Of a stretch of DNA of 32,907 nt, positions 17,054-26,060 are shown piece by piece. Numbering within the stretch: the stretch's first letter is position 1; each line of letters starts with the position of its first letter. The stretch spans positions 1 through 32,907 of the forward strand of contig QIBC01000092.1 of NCBI GenBank assembly GCA_003225215.1, given 5' to 3'. Position numbers and translations under genes: made by a program. Below the pieces are notes generated by a model. The model saw only the letters and a list, made by a program, of their open reading frames with translations. It had not been told where the DNA came from and did no database searches. Source of the stretch: Acidobacteriota bacterium. Lineage in GTDB: Bacteria > Acidobacteriota > Terriglobia > Terriglobales > Acidobacteriaceae.

Positions 17054-19807
17054 CTACGCGGCGCTTGAAACAACAACTTTCCCTTTGAGTCCAGTCAGCT
17101 TACCTGCTTGCAAGTACGCTGCCGCATCGATGTTCCCATACAAGCGAATGAGCGATGCCACAGCACCGGTCCAGCCGGTTTGATGGCTTGCGCCCAGACC
17201 GGCTCCATTATCTCCGTGGAAGTACTCATAGAACAGAATATGGTCGCGCCAATGGGGATCCGTCTGGAACTTCTCCGTACCACCATAGACGGCGCGTCTT
17301 CCGCTCGCGTCTCGAGTGAAGATCCCGATCAGGCGATTGCCAATCTCTCGGCTGACCTCAAACAGGTTCATCAACTTGCCGGAGCCGGTCGGGCATTCGA
17401 CCTTGAAGGTGTCGCCATAGTACAGATAGAACTGCAGCAGCGCCCGAATCAGCAGAAGGTTAACGGGCATCCAGATCGGCCCGCGCCAATTCGAATTGCC
17501 GCCAAACATTCCCGAATTGGATTCGGCGGGCAGATAGTCGACGCGGAATTCTTCTCCGTGCACATGGACCACATACGGATGCTCGAGGTGGTAACGGGAC
17601 AGCGCGCGGATGCCATACGGACTGAGAAATTCGTTCTCGTCGAGCAGTTTCGAGAGAATCCGCCGCAACCGCTCGGGTGCGACTAACGCAAGTATGCCCC
17701 GCTCAGCGACTCCGTTATAGCCGGCTCCGGTGGGATGAATCGCCGAAGCGAGTCTTGGCATCCTGAGCAGCCGCTGGCGTATGTGCTCGACTGCTCGCGG
17801 CAGACGGTCACGGCTCTGCTTTTCCACGATAGTGGTGGCGCACAGCGGCAATATTCCCACGATGGATCGCACTTTCATGGGATATCCCTTGGAATTCGGC
17901 AGCCGCAACATATCGTAGTAGAAGCCGTCTTCCTCGTTCCAAAGTCCATTCTGGCTCACCCCATTGATCGCGGACGCGATCCAGAAGAAGTGCTCACAGA
18001 ACTTCACCACGAGTTCTTCGTAGGATGGATCGTAGGTCGCGAGCTCCACAGCAATTTGCAGCATGTTCTGCGAGAACAAGGCCATCCACGCCGTGCCATC
18101 GGCCTGCTCGATATGCCCCCCTGTCGGCAGCGCTGCGCTCCGATCGAAGACCCCAATGTTGTCGAGACCGAGAAAGCCGCCTTCAAACACGTTTCGACCG
18201 TCCGCATCCTTGCGATTGACCCACCAGGTAAAGTTGAAGAGCAGCTTGTTGAATGCCCGTTTCAGGAACTCCAGATCGCCTTCGCCACGCTGCTGTTTCT
18301 CCGTTTCATAAAGAAAAAGCGCGGCCAGGGCGTGAACGGGCGGATTGGTATCGCTGAAGTTCCATTCATACGCCGGAATCTGGCCGGACGGGTGCAGATA
18401 CATGGCATTGAGCACCAATTCGAGCTGGTGTTTTGCGAAATCGAGATCCACGATCCCCAGCGGTATGGTGTGGAATGCAAGATCCCATGCCGCATACCAG
18501 GGATACTCCCACTTGTCAGGCATCGACATCACGTCGGCATTAACCATGTGATACCACTCGCGATTACGGAGGACGCTCGCGGGAGTAGGTGAAGGGCTCT
18601 CCTCGTGTTCCTGCAGCCACTTGCTGGCATCGAGGAAATAGAATTGTTTTGTCCAAAGCATTCCCGCCAACGCTTGACGCATCACCTGTTGCTGATCGTC
18701 GTTCGTCGTCGTGGGCGTGATCGACTTGTAGAACTCATCGGCTTCATGCCGGCGAAGATCGAGCGTCCCGGTAAACTCCTTTGCGAACGGATCTGGTTCC
18801 TTTAAAGATTCAAGCAGCCGCCCAGGTTCAATGGTTGTGAGTCGTAGACGGATGCCCTGACTCTGGCCCGCAGCAACGTTGCACTTGTACAAAGCAGCCG
18901 CCTTGGTACCAAATTGTTTCGGATTGACCACGCGCTTATTTCCGGAAATGAGGTAATTGTGAAAGGCATCCTTCACGTAAGGAGTCTGATTCGACCCTCT
19001 CCACAACCGCTCGTTGTTAGTCTCATTTTCCGTGAATAAAAGATCGGGGGCGCCGTCTGCATAAAGAAAGTACGAAGGAAGAGTCTGATGGCTCGCTTGA
19101 ATGGTGGCTACGTTGCGTGGTGAATCACCGCGCTTGAGCAGCGGGCGAGCTTCGCCTTCAGACCCTGACCAGGTGTTGCGGAACCAAAGGGTTGGAAGCA
19201 GATGCAAGGTTGCTGGTTCCGCTGCCCGATTGCTGATGGTGATGGCTACAAGCACATCTTCGGGCGATTTTTTTGCGTATTCCACGAAGACATCGAAGTA
19301 TCTGTTCTCATCAAAGGCTCCGGTGTCGAGGAGCTCATATTCGAAGTCGTTGCGCGTACGCTTGCGATTTGCGCGTACGAGATCCTCGTACGGATAAGCG
19401 CACTGCGGATACTTGTACAGATATTTCATGTACGAGTGCGTGGGAGTGCTATCGAGATAGAAGTAATATTCCTTTACGTCTTCTCCGTGATTGCCCTCGC
19501 TATTCGTTAGTCCGAATAATCTCTCTTTCAGAATTGGATCGCGACCGTTCCAAAGTGCAAGGGCGAAGCACAGCAGTTGTTGATCGTCGGAGATGCCGGC
19601 AAGACCGTCCTCTCCCCACCGGTATGCCCGGGAGCGCGCCTGATCGTGCGTGAAGTAGTCCCAGGCGTCGCCGGTTACGCTGTAGTCCTCGCGAACCGTT
19701 CCCCACTGGCGCTCGCTGAGATAAGGGCCCCACTTTCGCCATGGAGTCCCATTTTGCTTCGCTTCTGACAACCTTAGTTGTTCAGGATTCTGCGGCGCGC
19801 TTGACAT
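17054..19807 (-). CDS. GH63-like glucosidase (mannosyl-oligosaccharide glucosidase family)
   Basis: A 917-residue protein from ATG 19807 with GAGG about 8 nt upstream. There is no signal peptide, so it is probably cytoplasmic. The N-terminal part (KWGPYLSERQWGTVREDYS, RWGEDGLAGISDD) matches the large bacterial 'glucosidase' proteins related to GH63. The (alpha/alpha)6 catalytic part contains YPWYAAWDLAFHTIPLGIVD, PAYEWNFSDTNPPVHALA, GGNSNWRGPIWMPVN and, near the end, GASHQTGWTGAVASLI. These are characteristic of clan GH-G enzymes acting on alpha-glucosides such as glucosylglycerate or glycogen-type oligosaccharides in different members. I cannot assign the exact substrate. It is a monocistronic-looking gene convergent with the histidine kinase (20 bp between stops). 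Confidence 0.9.
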   Translation of the reverse strand: MSSAPQNPEQLRLSEAKQNGTPWRKWGPYLSERQWGTVREDYSVTGDAWDYFTHDQARSRAYRWGEDGLAGISDDQQLLCFALALWNGRDPILKERLFGLTNSEGNHGEDVKEYYFYLDSTPTHSYMKYLYKYPQCAYPYEDLVRANRKRTRNDFEYELLDTGAFDENRYFDVFVEYAKKSPEDVLVAITISNRAAEPATLHLLPTLWFRNTWSGSEGEARPLLKRGDSPRNVATIQASHQTLPSYFLYADGAPDLLFTENETNNERLWRGSNQTPYVKDAFHNYLISGNKRVVNPKQFGTKAAALYKCNVAAGQSQGIRLRLTTIEPGRLLESLKEPDPFAKEFTGTLDLRRHEADEFYKSITPTTTNDDQQQVMRQALAGMLWTKQFYFLDASKWLQEHEESPSPTPASVLRNREWYHMVNADVMSMPDKWEYPWYAAWDLAFHTIPLGIVDLDFAKHQLELVLNAMYLHPSGQIPAYEWNFSDTNPPVHALAALFLYETEKQQRGEGDLEFLKRAFNKLLFNFTWWVNRKDADGRNVFEGGFLGLDNIGVFDRSAALPTGGHIEQADGTAWMALFSQNMLQIAVELATYDPSYEELVVKFCEHFFWIASAINGVSQNGLWNEEDGFYYDMLRLPNSKGYPMKVRSIVGILPLCATTIVEKQSRDRLPRAVEHIRQRLLRMPRLASAIHPTGAGYNGVAERGILALVAPERLRRILSKLLDENEFLSPYGIRALSRYHLEHPYVVHVHGEEFRVDYLPAESNSGMFGGNSNWRGPIWMPVNLLLIRALLQFYLYYGDTFKVECPTGSGKLMNLFEVSREIGNRLIGIFTRDASGRRAVYGGTEKFQTDPHWRDHILFYEYFHGDNGAGLGASHQTGWTGAVASLIRLYGNIDAAAYLQAGKLTGLKGKVVVSSAA

Positions 19808-20154
19808 GATCAGACCTCGACATTTGAGCCGGAAGCAGACGACAGTGGCTCTCGAATGACGGCAGAAGGCAATCCTGAATCACATGCGACTTAGGAGGTA
19901 CTGTAAGTTCTCACAGTGCGCGATCTCGGTATTCCCCCAAACAGTCGCGATTCATTTGTGGCGTTTCCGAGTCGCGAGCAGCTGTAACTAGCAGATTCTT
20001 GGGAGATAAGAGCTCGGAATCGAGTGGATCATGCGACATCAATTCAAAATGGCCACGCTGCGCGGGAATGACAGGGGCGAACTGTCGGAACGCTCAGTTA
20101 CCGGTGATTCATAAAGGGGGCACACTCTAAATCAATTGCGGGAGCCCTTTATGA
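19808..20154. other. Intergenic region without recognisable gene
   Basis: Upstream region of the glucosidase gene. It contains the ribosome-binding site for that gene and a short ACTGT/ACAGT hairpin near 19900. I see no other coding or regulatory element that I can name. Confidence 0.4.
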
Positions 20155-20385
20155 CAAGAACTCAAAGCAAAGGGCTTCAAAGGTCCAATCGTTTTCCTGA
20201 CGGTGCAGGAGGATGAGGACTATATCTTCGCCGCTCAAGCCCTCGGTGCGCTGGGGTACGTCCTGAAATCCCGAATGCGAACCGATCTTTTATCGGCAAT
20301 CGACGAGGCGCTGGCGGGCCGCGCATTCATATCGTCCATATCGTCGCAATCTGCGCTTCAGTGGATGCGAAAAGCCGCTGACTAG
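20155..20385 (+). pseudogene. Response-regulator receiver fragment (5' half missing)
   Basis: The in-frame sequence QELKAKGFKGPIVFLTVQED, then DYIFAAQALGALGYVLKSRM and LLSAIDEALAGRAFIS, is the second half of a receiver domain, including the conserved Thr and Lys positions (FLTV and VLKSR). The first half, with the acidic pocket and phospho-acceptor Asp, is absent; an in-frame stop lies just before it (20152-20154). The ORF-track ATG/ATG-like start at 20203 is internal to the fold. No DNA-binding domain follows before the stop at 20385. I read it as a decayed remnant of a NarL-type regulator, not as a working gene. Confidence 0.7.
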
Positions 20386-20447
20386 CAACGACGAAGTCGA
20401 TCCAACCGGATCCACTCTCTTGATCCCTACCTATCCAACCTCTCGCA

Positions 20448-20597
20448 TCAGCGCCACATCTCGCGAATGCGCTGCCACTGACGCTCCTGTCTGCGATGCT
20501 CGGTTTGGAATACCAGAGAAACGATCAATAACATTCCAGCGGCTCCGAAAATCACGCCGCACCAGACTCCCGAAAGGAATACAGCACTATCCGCCAT
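20448..20597 (-). CDS. Small single-span membrane protein (49 aa)
   Basis: A frame too short for the ORF track. ATG 20597 to TGA 20448 encodes 49 residues. The N-terminal half is a clean membrane helix (VFLSGVWCGVIFGAAGMLLIVSLVF with flanking residues) and the C-terminal half is strongly charged (TEHRRQERQWQRIREMW). A GAGG motif lies about 11 nt upstream of the start, slightly far. The Gly-rich helix followed by a basic cytoplasmic tail looks protein-like. No family recognised; function unknown. Confidence 0.45.
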   Translation of the reverse strand: MADSAVFLSGVWCGVIFGAAGMLLIVSLVFQTEHRRQERQWQRIREMWR

Positions 20598-20803
20598 GAC
20601 TGCGCGACCTCACCGCGTCCGCCGGAGAGTTCAGCCCGTGGCGCGAGACGCCTCACAAGCGGAATACTATTCCAACTCTGAAGCCGGCGAGACACAACTG
20701 TCAGGGTTAGCAGGAGCAACTTGCAATTGTGCTAGACCGAGACTGTTTCGCTTGCAGACTTGTTGAACATCACTTCCTGGACAGCCCTGCCTGAGTCCCC
20801 AGT

Positions 20804-21268
20804 TCATTCCGTCCCAGATCTTCGTGCACGAAAAAATCCACGCAATAACTCAGAACACTCCGCTTCCAGGATTCCGCCCACTACTTCCATTTTGTGGTTC
20901 AGCCGCGGATGGTTCAGCACGTTCATCGCGGAATCGACCGCCCCGGCCTTCGGGTCACCGGTTCCATAGATAAGGGCCTTTAGCCGTGCGTGCACCAAAG
21001 CCCCGGCACACATGGCGCAGGGTTCGATGATCACGTACATTTCGCAGCCTTCGAGTCGATGGTTACCGAGATGGGCCCCGGCCGCGCGCAATGCGACGAT
21101 TTCTGCGTGCGCAGAGGGATCATGATCCTGCAAATTGCGGTTTTGTCCCGTGGCCACCAACTCGCCGTTTTTGACAATCACCGCACCAACCGGCACTTCA
21201 CCGGCTTGTTGCGCGGCCTTCGCCTCGTCAAGGGCTCGCTGCATCCATAACTCACGCTCCGAAAGCAT
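20804..21268 (-). CDS. tadA: tRNA-specific adenosine deaminase TadA
   Basis: A 154-residue cytidine-deaminase-fold protein. The zinc/catalytic motif HAE is at residues 54-56 (DPSAHAEIVAL) and the second zinc motif PCAMCAGA begins at residue 83. The substrate-side sequence ALIYGTGDPKAGAVDS and a Pro-x-Leu-Asn-His segment (NHPRLNH) match TadA rather than guanine or cytosine deaminases. TadA converts A34 to inosine in tRNA-Arg(ACG). Length agrees with the family (about 150-170). The start ATG 21268 has no ribosome-binding site, but TACAAT lies 8 nt before it, consistent with a leaderless message. No operon partner is evident. Confidence 0.95.
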   Translation of the reverse strand: MLSERELWMQRALDEAKAAQQAGEVPVGAVIVKNGELVATGQNRNLQDHDPSAHAEIVALRAAGAHLGNHRLEGCEMYVIIEPCAMCAGALVHARLKALIYGTGDPKAGAVDSAMNVLNHPRLNHKMEVVGGILEAECSELLRGFFRARRSGTE

Positions 21269-21276
21269 AGAGGCCG

Positions 21277-21282
21277 ATTGTA
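21277..21282 (-). promoter_or_regulatory. Candidate -10 box of a leaderless tadA promoter
   Basis: On the minus strand TACAAT ends 8 nt before the tadA ATG, placing the predicted transcription start at or within a base or two of the start codon. There is no purine-rich ribosome-binding site between them. No good -35 hexamer is visible. Confidence 0.4.
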
Positions 21283-21681
21283 AGGCTCAACCTTAGCGCC
21301 GAAGGCGCGACAAGCCATGGTTGCCCGAATAAGACACAGATTGAGCTTGTCCTTTTTTTGGGGCGCGAAGCCGCAGGCTTGATGGACCTGTGAACCGCTC
21401 ACCCGAAGGCTGATGCCGTGGAACCATCGTCGCAGAGGTTGAGTAATAACTATTTGATAAACGCAGTCACATTGGTAAGCGTTCATTTCGGGCCTTCAAT
21501 CCCGCAGCTCCGCTCGGTGCGGTTGTAACGATTCGTAAATTTCGTATTTAGGGAAACCCCGCCCTAGTAACCATTCTCTAACTGCCCATGGTGACAGTTC
21601 GCGTGTGCCACTCGGGCTGAATCAAGCACCCACGATGTCCGGCAATTCCGGCCGGGCAGGAGAGATCAAGAGGAGTAGCTC
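21283..21681. other. Intergenic region between tadA and the Ser-rich protein gene
   Basis: About 400 bp with no convincing gene; the minus-strand frame at 21178-21486 is a shadow reading into tadA. Possible promoter-like hexamers (TTGTAA … TATTTA, about 16 bp apart, near 21525-21555) face the Ser-rich gene, but this is weak. GAGGAG before ATG 21682 is that gene's ribosome-binding site. Confidence 0.35.
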
Positions 21682-22467
21682 ATGAAGAAAGTGTTCTTTA
21701 CATGCTCTGCACTGCTGCTGTCTGCCGGCATCGCTGTCGGCCAGACATCCAGCACAACCGACCCGAACAGTCAGAATCAAACACCGGCTGCGACAAGTTC
21801 AACCAGCCAGAATCCGTCATCGACTTCCAGCACGACGCCGTCCACCAGCAGCAGCAGCTCTGATATGAGCCAATCGGCAACACCGTCGAGCTCAAGCCAG
21901 AGCAGCGCAACTCCGAGCAACACGGCGCCGAGCGCGACCTCCGGTCAGACATCGACGAGCCCAGCGGCTTCCGACCAGACGTCGAGCCAAGCAAATCCAA
22001 CTGCAGCTCCTTCGAGCACAAGCACGACCGACCAGAACGCCGCTACGGCTCCCGGAGCGACCTCGAGCTCAAGCTCGACGAGCGCTTCGCCCAGCTCAAG
22101 CTCCAGCAGCACGACGCCCAGCAGCAACGCTGCCGCGCCGAGTTCATCCAGCACGTCCACCTCGACCAGCACAACTGATCAGAGTGCACCGGCGGCAGCC
22201 GCTGCGCCGTCTGCTTCTTCGTCTTCGACCAGCACGACCGACCAGAGCGCCCCGGCCGCTTCCAGCACGACAACCGGCAGCAACGCTGCTGACCAGTCTG
22301 CCGCGAGCACGCAATCGAACGCTGCCAGCGCTGATCAGAACGCCAATGCCAGCAACAACGCAAGTAACGCGAACGGACTGCCCCAGACGGCATCTCCGCT
22401 CCCGCTGCTCGGGCTGCTCGGCTTCGGCTCTTTCCTTACGGGATTAGTCGCACGTTTCCGTAAGTAG
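21682..22467 (+). CDS. Ser/Thr-rich exported protein with LPQTA-type C-terminal anchor
   Basis: A 261-residue protein with GAGGAG 7 nt before the ATG. It starts with a signal peptide (MKKVFFTCSALLLSAGIAVGQ). Residues ~22-225 are low-complexity, almost all Ser, Thr, Ala, Pro, Asn, Gln and Asp, with recurring STSTTDQSAPAA-like phrases. The end is tripartite: LPQTA, a hydrophobic stretch SPLPLLGLLGFGSFLTGLVA, and the basic tail RFRK. This resembles an LPxTG-like sorting signal, with the final Gly replaced by Ala. I infer a surface-exposed stalk-like protein processed or anchored at its C-terminus; no sortase is in the window. The low-complexity core may be a site of O-glycosylation (inference). 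A strong terminator follows 20 bp downstream. Confidence 0.8.
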   Translation: MKKVFFTCSALLLSAGIAVGQTSSTTDPNSQNQTPAATSSTSQNPSSTSSTTPSTSSSSSDMSQSATPSSSSQSSATPSNTAPSATSGQTSTSPAASDQTSSQANPTAAPSSTSTTDQNAATAPGATSSSSSTSASPSSSSSSTTPSSNAAAPSSSSTSTSTSTTDQSAPAAAAAPSASSSSTSTTDQSAPAASSTTTGSNAADQSAASTQSNAASADQNANASNNASNANGLPQTASPLPLLGLLGFGSFLTGLVARFRK

Positions 22468-22487
22468 CCAGTAAACCAAAATCACCA

Positions 22488-22519
22488 ACGCCCGAGACGT
22501 AGAGTCTCGGGCGTTTTTT
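22488..22519 (+). terminator. Rho-independent terminator of the Ser-rich protein gene
   Basis: An 11-bp perfect stem ACGCCCGAGAC / GTCTCGGGCGT with loop GTAGA is followed directly by TTTTTT. It starts 20 bp after the stop codon. Confidence 0.95.
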
Positions 22520-22526
22520 CTTTCGC

Positions 22527-22722
22527 GGTAGAGACGCAGCATGCTGCGTCTTTCACCATGCCGCGTGAGAGTGGAAAAAGAATGGGATGCGCTGGCCCTA
22601 CTCGCCTTCGGCCCGAAGCCTAAGATTATCGGATCTGCCTGAACCCTTTGCTTTCGAACACTTGGCGCGCTCAACGAGTGCTGCCATCTGACGCGATGAC
22701 GCAGCGTGTTGCGTCTCTACCG
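22527..22722. repeat. Second pair of palindromic REP-like repeats
   Basis: The left unit GGTAG + AGACGCAGCATGCTGCGTCT (palindrome 22532-22551) faces a degenerate right unit near 22697-22722 that ends GTTGCGTCTCTACCGG. The orientation is the same as in the pair at 3578-3684, but the spacer is about 145 bp. The right end lies about 20 bp before the candidate -10 box of lysS. Confidence 0.8.
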
Positions 22723-22742
22723 GCACCTATGAATTGACCCGA

Positions 22743-22748
22743 TATACT
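22743..22748 (+). promoter_or_regulatory. Candidate -10 box of a leaderless lysS promoter
   Basis: TATACT is followed after 6 nt by GTG, the start codon that best fits LysRS. No ribosome-binding site is present. A TTGACC hexamer lies only 3 nt before it, so it is not a -35 element at standard spacing. Confidence 0.4.
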
Positions 22749-22754
22749 TCTTCT

Positions 22755-24311
22755 GTGTCATTCGAAGAAAACCAATATCAACTGCGTCGCGACAAGCTAA
22801 AGCAGATCGAAGCTCTTGGACAGGAGAGCTATCCCCGTAAGTTCGAGTCCACGCACTCCATTCCAGAGATTCTCGCTAAGTACTCCGATTCGACCGGGGA
22901 GCAACTGGAGCGTGAGCGAGTCAACGTCCGCGTTGCCGGGCGCCTTATGTCGATTCGAGGACAAGGCAAAGCTGGATTTGCCCATCTGCAGCAGGCAGGC
23001 AAGCGGTTGCAGATTTACGTGAAGCTCGACTTTGTGGGCGAAACGGGATTTCAGCTCTACAAGCTGCTCGATCTCGGCGATTTCATCGGCGTGAGTGGGT
23101 ATCTGTTCCGAACGCGCACGAATGAACTATCGGTGCACGTAGAAGAGATCACATTTCTCGCCAAAGACCTTCTACCGCTGCCAGAGAAATACCACGGACT
23201 TTCCGATGTGGAACTCCGATATCGGCAGCGCTATGTCGATCTCAACATGACTCCCGAAGTGCGCGACGTCTTCATAGCGCGAAGCAAAGTTGTGAAGGCG
23301 ATTCGCTCATTTCTCGATGCTCGTGATTACATCGAAGTTGAGACGCCAATGATGCAGCCGATTGCGGGCGGAGCGGTGGCGCGTCCGTTCATCACGCACC
23401 ACAACACGCTCGACATTGATCTCTATCTGCGCATCGCGCCGGAGTTGTATCTGAAGCGCCTGATTGTCGGTGGGCTCGATCGCGTTTACGAGATCAATCG
23501 CAACTTTCGCAACGAAGGCATCTCCACGCAGCACAACCCCGAATTCACCATGCTGGAGTTCTATGAGGCTTATGCCGATTATCACGACTTGATGTCGCTC
23601 ACCGAGCAAATGCTGGCGCATGTGGCGCGCGAGGTAAATGGCACAACCGTAGTTTCTTACCAGGGACGTGAGATCGACTTCGGCAACTGGCAGCGCTTGT
23701 CGATGAGAGAAGCCATCATCAAGTACTGGCCAGAAACCTGCGCGCCTGCCTCGCAGATCTCCGACTTCTCCAGTGCCAATTCGGTACGGAAGCTCGTCGA
23801 GCGGCTGAATGCAACACACACTCCGCATATGCCGTACGATCCTGACGAACCCGCCGGGAAGACTATCGCGAATATGTTTGAAGCTGTGGCCGAGGAACAC
23901 CTCTGGCAACCGACGATTCTTTATGACTTCCCCGTCGCGATCTCCCCGCTGTCGAAGAACAAGAAGGATGAACCGGAATGGGTCGAGCGCTTCGAGATTT
24001 TTATCGGCGGCCTGGAGATTGGAAATGCTTTCAGCGAGCTGAACGATCCTGAAGAGCAACGCCGTCGCTTCGAGCAGCAGCTCTCAGAACGGGAGCGCGG
24101 CGATGAGGAAGCACACGCGATGGACGAAGACTATATTCGGGCGCTTTCTTACGGCATGCCTCCAACCGGCGGCGAGGGAATAGGCATTGATCGTTTGACG
24201 ATGCTGCTCACGGATTCCAAATCGATTCGCGATGTAATTCTCTTCCCGCTGTTGCGGCCACAAAAGCAGGAAGATGAAGTAATGCAGGAAGCCACGGGCA
24301 CAGGCGCTTAG
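22755..24311 (+). CDS. lysS: Lysyl-tRNA synthetase (class II)
   Basis: I prefer GTG 22755 ([14 protein letters not shown]) over TTG 22734, giving 518 residues; the earlier start would include the candidate -10 box. The N-terminal OB-fold anticodon-binding domain covers residues ~50-150 ([21 protein letters not shown]). The class II catalytic core then shows the LysRS signatures [11 protein letters not shown], motif 1 around [20 protein letters not shown], motif 2 [21 protein letters not shown], and motif 3 [16 protein letters not shown]. It charges tRNA-Lys in the cytoplasm. Length fits the bacterial enzyme (about 500). The PLP decarboxylase gene starts 2 nt after its stop, so the two are probably co-transcribed. 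Confidence 0.97.
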   Translation: MSFEENQYQLRRDKLKQIEALGQESYPRKFESTHSIPEILAKYSDSTGEQLERERVNVRVAGRLMSIRGQGKAGFAHLQQAGKRLQIYVKLDFVGETGFQLYKLLDLGDFIGVSGYLFRTRTNELSVHVEEITFLAKDLLPLPEKYHGLSDVELRYRQRYVDLNMTPEVRDVFIARSKVVKAIRSFLDARDYIEVETPMMQPIAGGAVARPFITHHNTLDIDLYLRIAPELYLKRLIVGGLDRVYEINRNFRNEGISTQHNPEFTMLEFYEAYADYHDLMSLTEQMLAHVAREVNGTTVVSYQGREIDFGNWQRLSMREAIIKYWPETCAPASQISDFSSANSVRKLVERLNATHTPHMPYDPDEPAGKTIANMFEAVAEEHLWQPTILYDFPVAISPLSKNKKDEPEWVERFEIFIGGLEIGNAFSELNDPEEQRRRFEQQLSERERGDEEAHAMDEDYIRALSYGMPPTGGEGIGIDRLTMLLTDSKSIRDVILFPLLRPQKQEDEVMQEATGTGA

Positions 24312-24313
24312 TC

Positions 24314-25771
24314 GTGGGATTCGCGTTCGATTCCGAAACTCGGCGCCGCCTAGGCTATCGTCTAATCGATCACATTGACCGATATTTCGAGTCTCTGCCA
24401 ACTCGTCCGGTGCAGTTGCCGGAAGACCAGCGCACGTTCGGCCAGCTGACCGCAACTTTGCCCGAGTTCGGCGATAACGCCGCCCAGGTGCTCGACGACC
24501 TCTGCACTGAGCTGATCGACAAAGGCTTCCACGTTCCCGCCGCGAATTACTTCGGCCTAATGAATCCCACGCCGACGTATATGGCTGTCCTGGCTGAGGC
24601 ATTCGTTGCTGCGCTGAATCCGCAGTTGGCCACTCTTGCACGCTCTCAGCTTGCTTCGAAGATCGAGCAGGAGATGATTCGCTGGATCGGCGAACGTGTA
24701 GGCTGGAATCGTCCATTCAGCGGGACGTTTACGAGCGGCGGAAATGAAGCCAACTTCTCTGCCTTGGCTCTGGCGCTGACGGCAAAATTTCCCAATGTCG
24801 TAAATGACGGCGTGCGCTCGATTCACGGAGCTCCCGTCGTGTACGCCGCCTCGGAGGCACATCACTCGCTAGATAAATCCACCGGGCTGCTCGGCATTGG
24901 GCGTAACGCGGTCAGGCGCATCGCCGTCACGAATCGCATTCAGATGGATTTGGGCCAGCTCCAGCGCGTGGTCTGTGAAGACCTTGCTGCCGGACACCTG
25001 CCGTTTTGCGTTGTGGCTACGGCGGGCACGACGAACTCCGGCGCTATCGATGATTTGCGGGCGATCGCACGGTTTTGCCGCGAGCAAAATCTATGGATGC
25101 ACGTGGACGGGGCTTATGGTGCAGCAGCGATCTTCAGCGATAAGCATCGGAGTCTCGTGCACGGGATCGAACAAGCGGATTCCATTACCGTCGATCCGCA
25201 CAAATGGCTTGCAATGCCGTTTGCGGCTGGGGTTGTGCTCACATCACATCCGGATTTGCTGAAGACTACCTTTAGTGTGATGACCCCTTACATGCCGAAG
25301 CTGAACACGCCGCTTCCACCGGAGAACTTTGCCATCAGCACGCAATGGACTCGGCGCATGAACTCCCTCAAGCTATGGCTCACACTGAAGGTCCATGGAC
25401 GCCAGGCTTACGAAGAGCATATCGATCGCCAGATTCAACTCGCCGAGTGGTTTAACGTACAGGTCGCGGACTCGCCACATTTCAAACTTTTCGCGCCGCC
25501 GATGCTGCCGATCTTCAACCTTTGCTTGAGAGAGTCGCTGAATACTCAGGAAAACAATGCGCAAACGCTTCAGGCGATTGTGAACGAGGTCACACGCGAC
25601 GGTCAGCAGTGGATTTCAACTACCCTCGTCAGCGGCCACACGGTCATCCGCGTAATGATCATCAGCTACCTCACCGAGCAGAAGCACCTCGAGGAGCTGT
25701 TGCAACGCTTAGATAAAGCCGCCGAAAGGCTGCTGCGATCTCATAAGCCAACAACTCAGGCAGTACCTTGA
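24314..25771 (+). CDS. Pyridoxal-phosphate-dependent group II decarboxylase
   Basis: A 485-residue cytoplasmic enzyme from GTG 24314, 2 nt after the lysS stop, which suggests translational coupling. It shows the group II (AADC/GAD/diaminobutyrate) decarboxylase pattern: TSGGNEANFSALALA, the cofactor-stacking His in EAHHSLDK, ATAGTTNSGAIDDL, the PLP-binding Asp in HVDGAYGAAAIF, and the Schiff-base Lys in VDPHKWLAMPF. The product would be an amine and CO2, but substrate residues do not let me choose between aromatic amino acids, glutamate or diaminobutyrate. The pairing with lysS could hint at lysine metabolism, yet this is only positional. Length is typical (about 470-500). Confidence 0.92.
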   Translation: MGFAFDSETRRRLGYRLIDHIDRYFESLPTRPVQLPEDQRTFGQLTATLPEFGDNAAQVLDDLCTELIDKGFHVPAANYFGLMNPTPTYMAVLAEAFVAALNPQLATLARSQLASKIEQEMIRWIGERVGWNRPFSGTFTSGGNEANFSALALALTAKFPNVVNDGVRSIHGAPVVYAASEAHHSLDKSTGLLGIGRNAVRRIAVTNRIQMDLGQLQRVVCEDLAAGHLPFCVVATAGTTNSGAIDDLRAIARFCREQNLWMHVDGAYGAAAIFSDKHRSLVHGIEQADSITVDPHKWLAMPFAAGVVLTSHPDLLKTTFSVMTPYMPKLNTPLPPENFAISTQWTRRMNSLKLWLTLKVHGRQAYEEHIDRQIQLAEWFNVQVADSPHFKLFAPPMLPIFNLCLRESLNTQENNAQTLQAIVNEVTRDGQQWISTTLVSGHTVIRVMIISYLTEQKHLEELLQRLDKAAERLLRSHKPTTQAVP

Positions 25772-25883
25772 AGCGTTTCAGATTTGCGTTGCTACGCGAG
25801 AACTGTTGCGGTAGCTTCCTAAGAGAGGAGGGTTCGAATGGAACAAATACCGAGCGCTACATCCATTAGAATCCGCGAAAATA

Positions 25884-26040
25884 AATTCCCTGCTGATTCC
25901 CTGCTTTTTCCCTGGGCACTCTCGTCTTCTCCTGTATCCATGCAGGTTTGAGCTCTCAAAACAATTTCGCTGTTAAATTCGCTCATATTTTCCCTGATAG
26001 CTCCCTGATATCTCCTGATCAGGGAAACAGCAGGGAATTT
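25884..26040. repeat. TCCCTG-rich repeat bounded by a 13-bp inverted repeat
   Basis: The perfect pair AAATTCCCTGCTG (25884-25896) and CAGCAGGGAATTT (26028-26040) encloses 157 bp. Inside are several further TCCCTG units (…ATTCCCTGCTT, TTTCCCTGGGC, TTTCCCTGATAG, GCTCCCTGATA), and an AGGGAA in the opposite sense. The units are irregularly spaced. It fills the gap between the PLP decarboxylase and the convergent MFS gene. Confidence 0.75.
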
Positions 26041-26060
26041 TTATGCGACAGGAACCGTGG

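Noticed and set aside
22043-22393. Antisense ORFs across the Ser-rich gene
   Set aside because: Long open frames arise from the low-complexity repeat codons; the plus frame has signal peptide, anchor and terminator.
23307-24059. 250-aa minus-strand ORF inside lysS
   Set aside because: Antisense of a clear LysRS core; no motif.
25884-26040. CRISPR-like array
   Set aside because: Units are only 6 nt, irregularly spaced and in both orientations; no cas gene is near.
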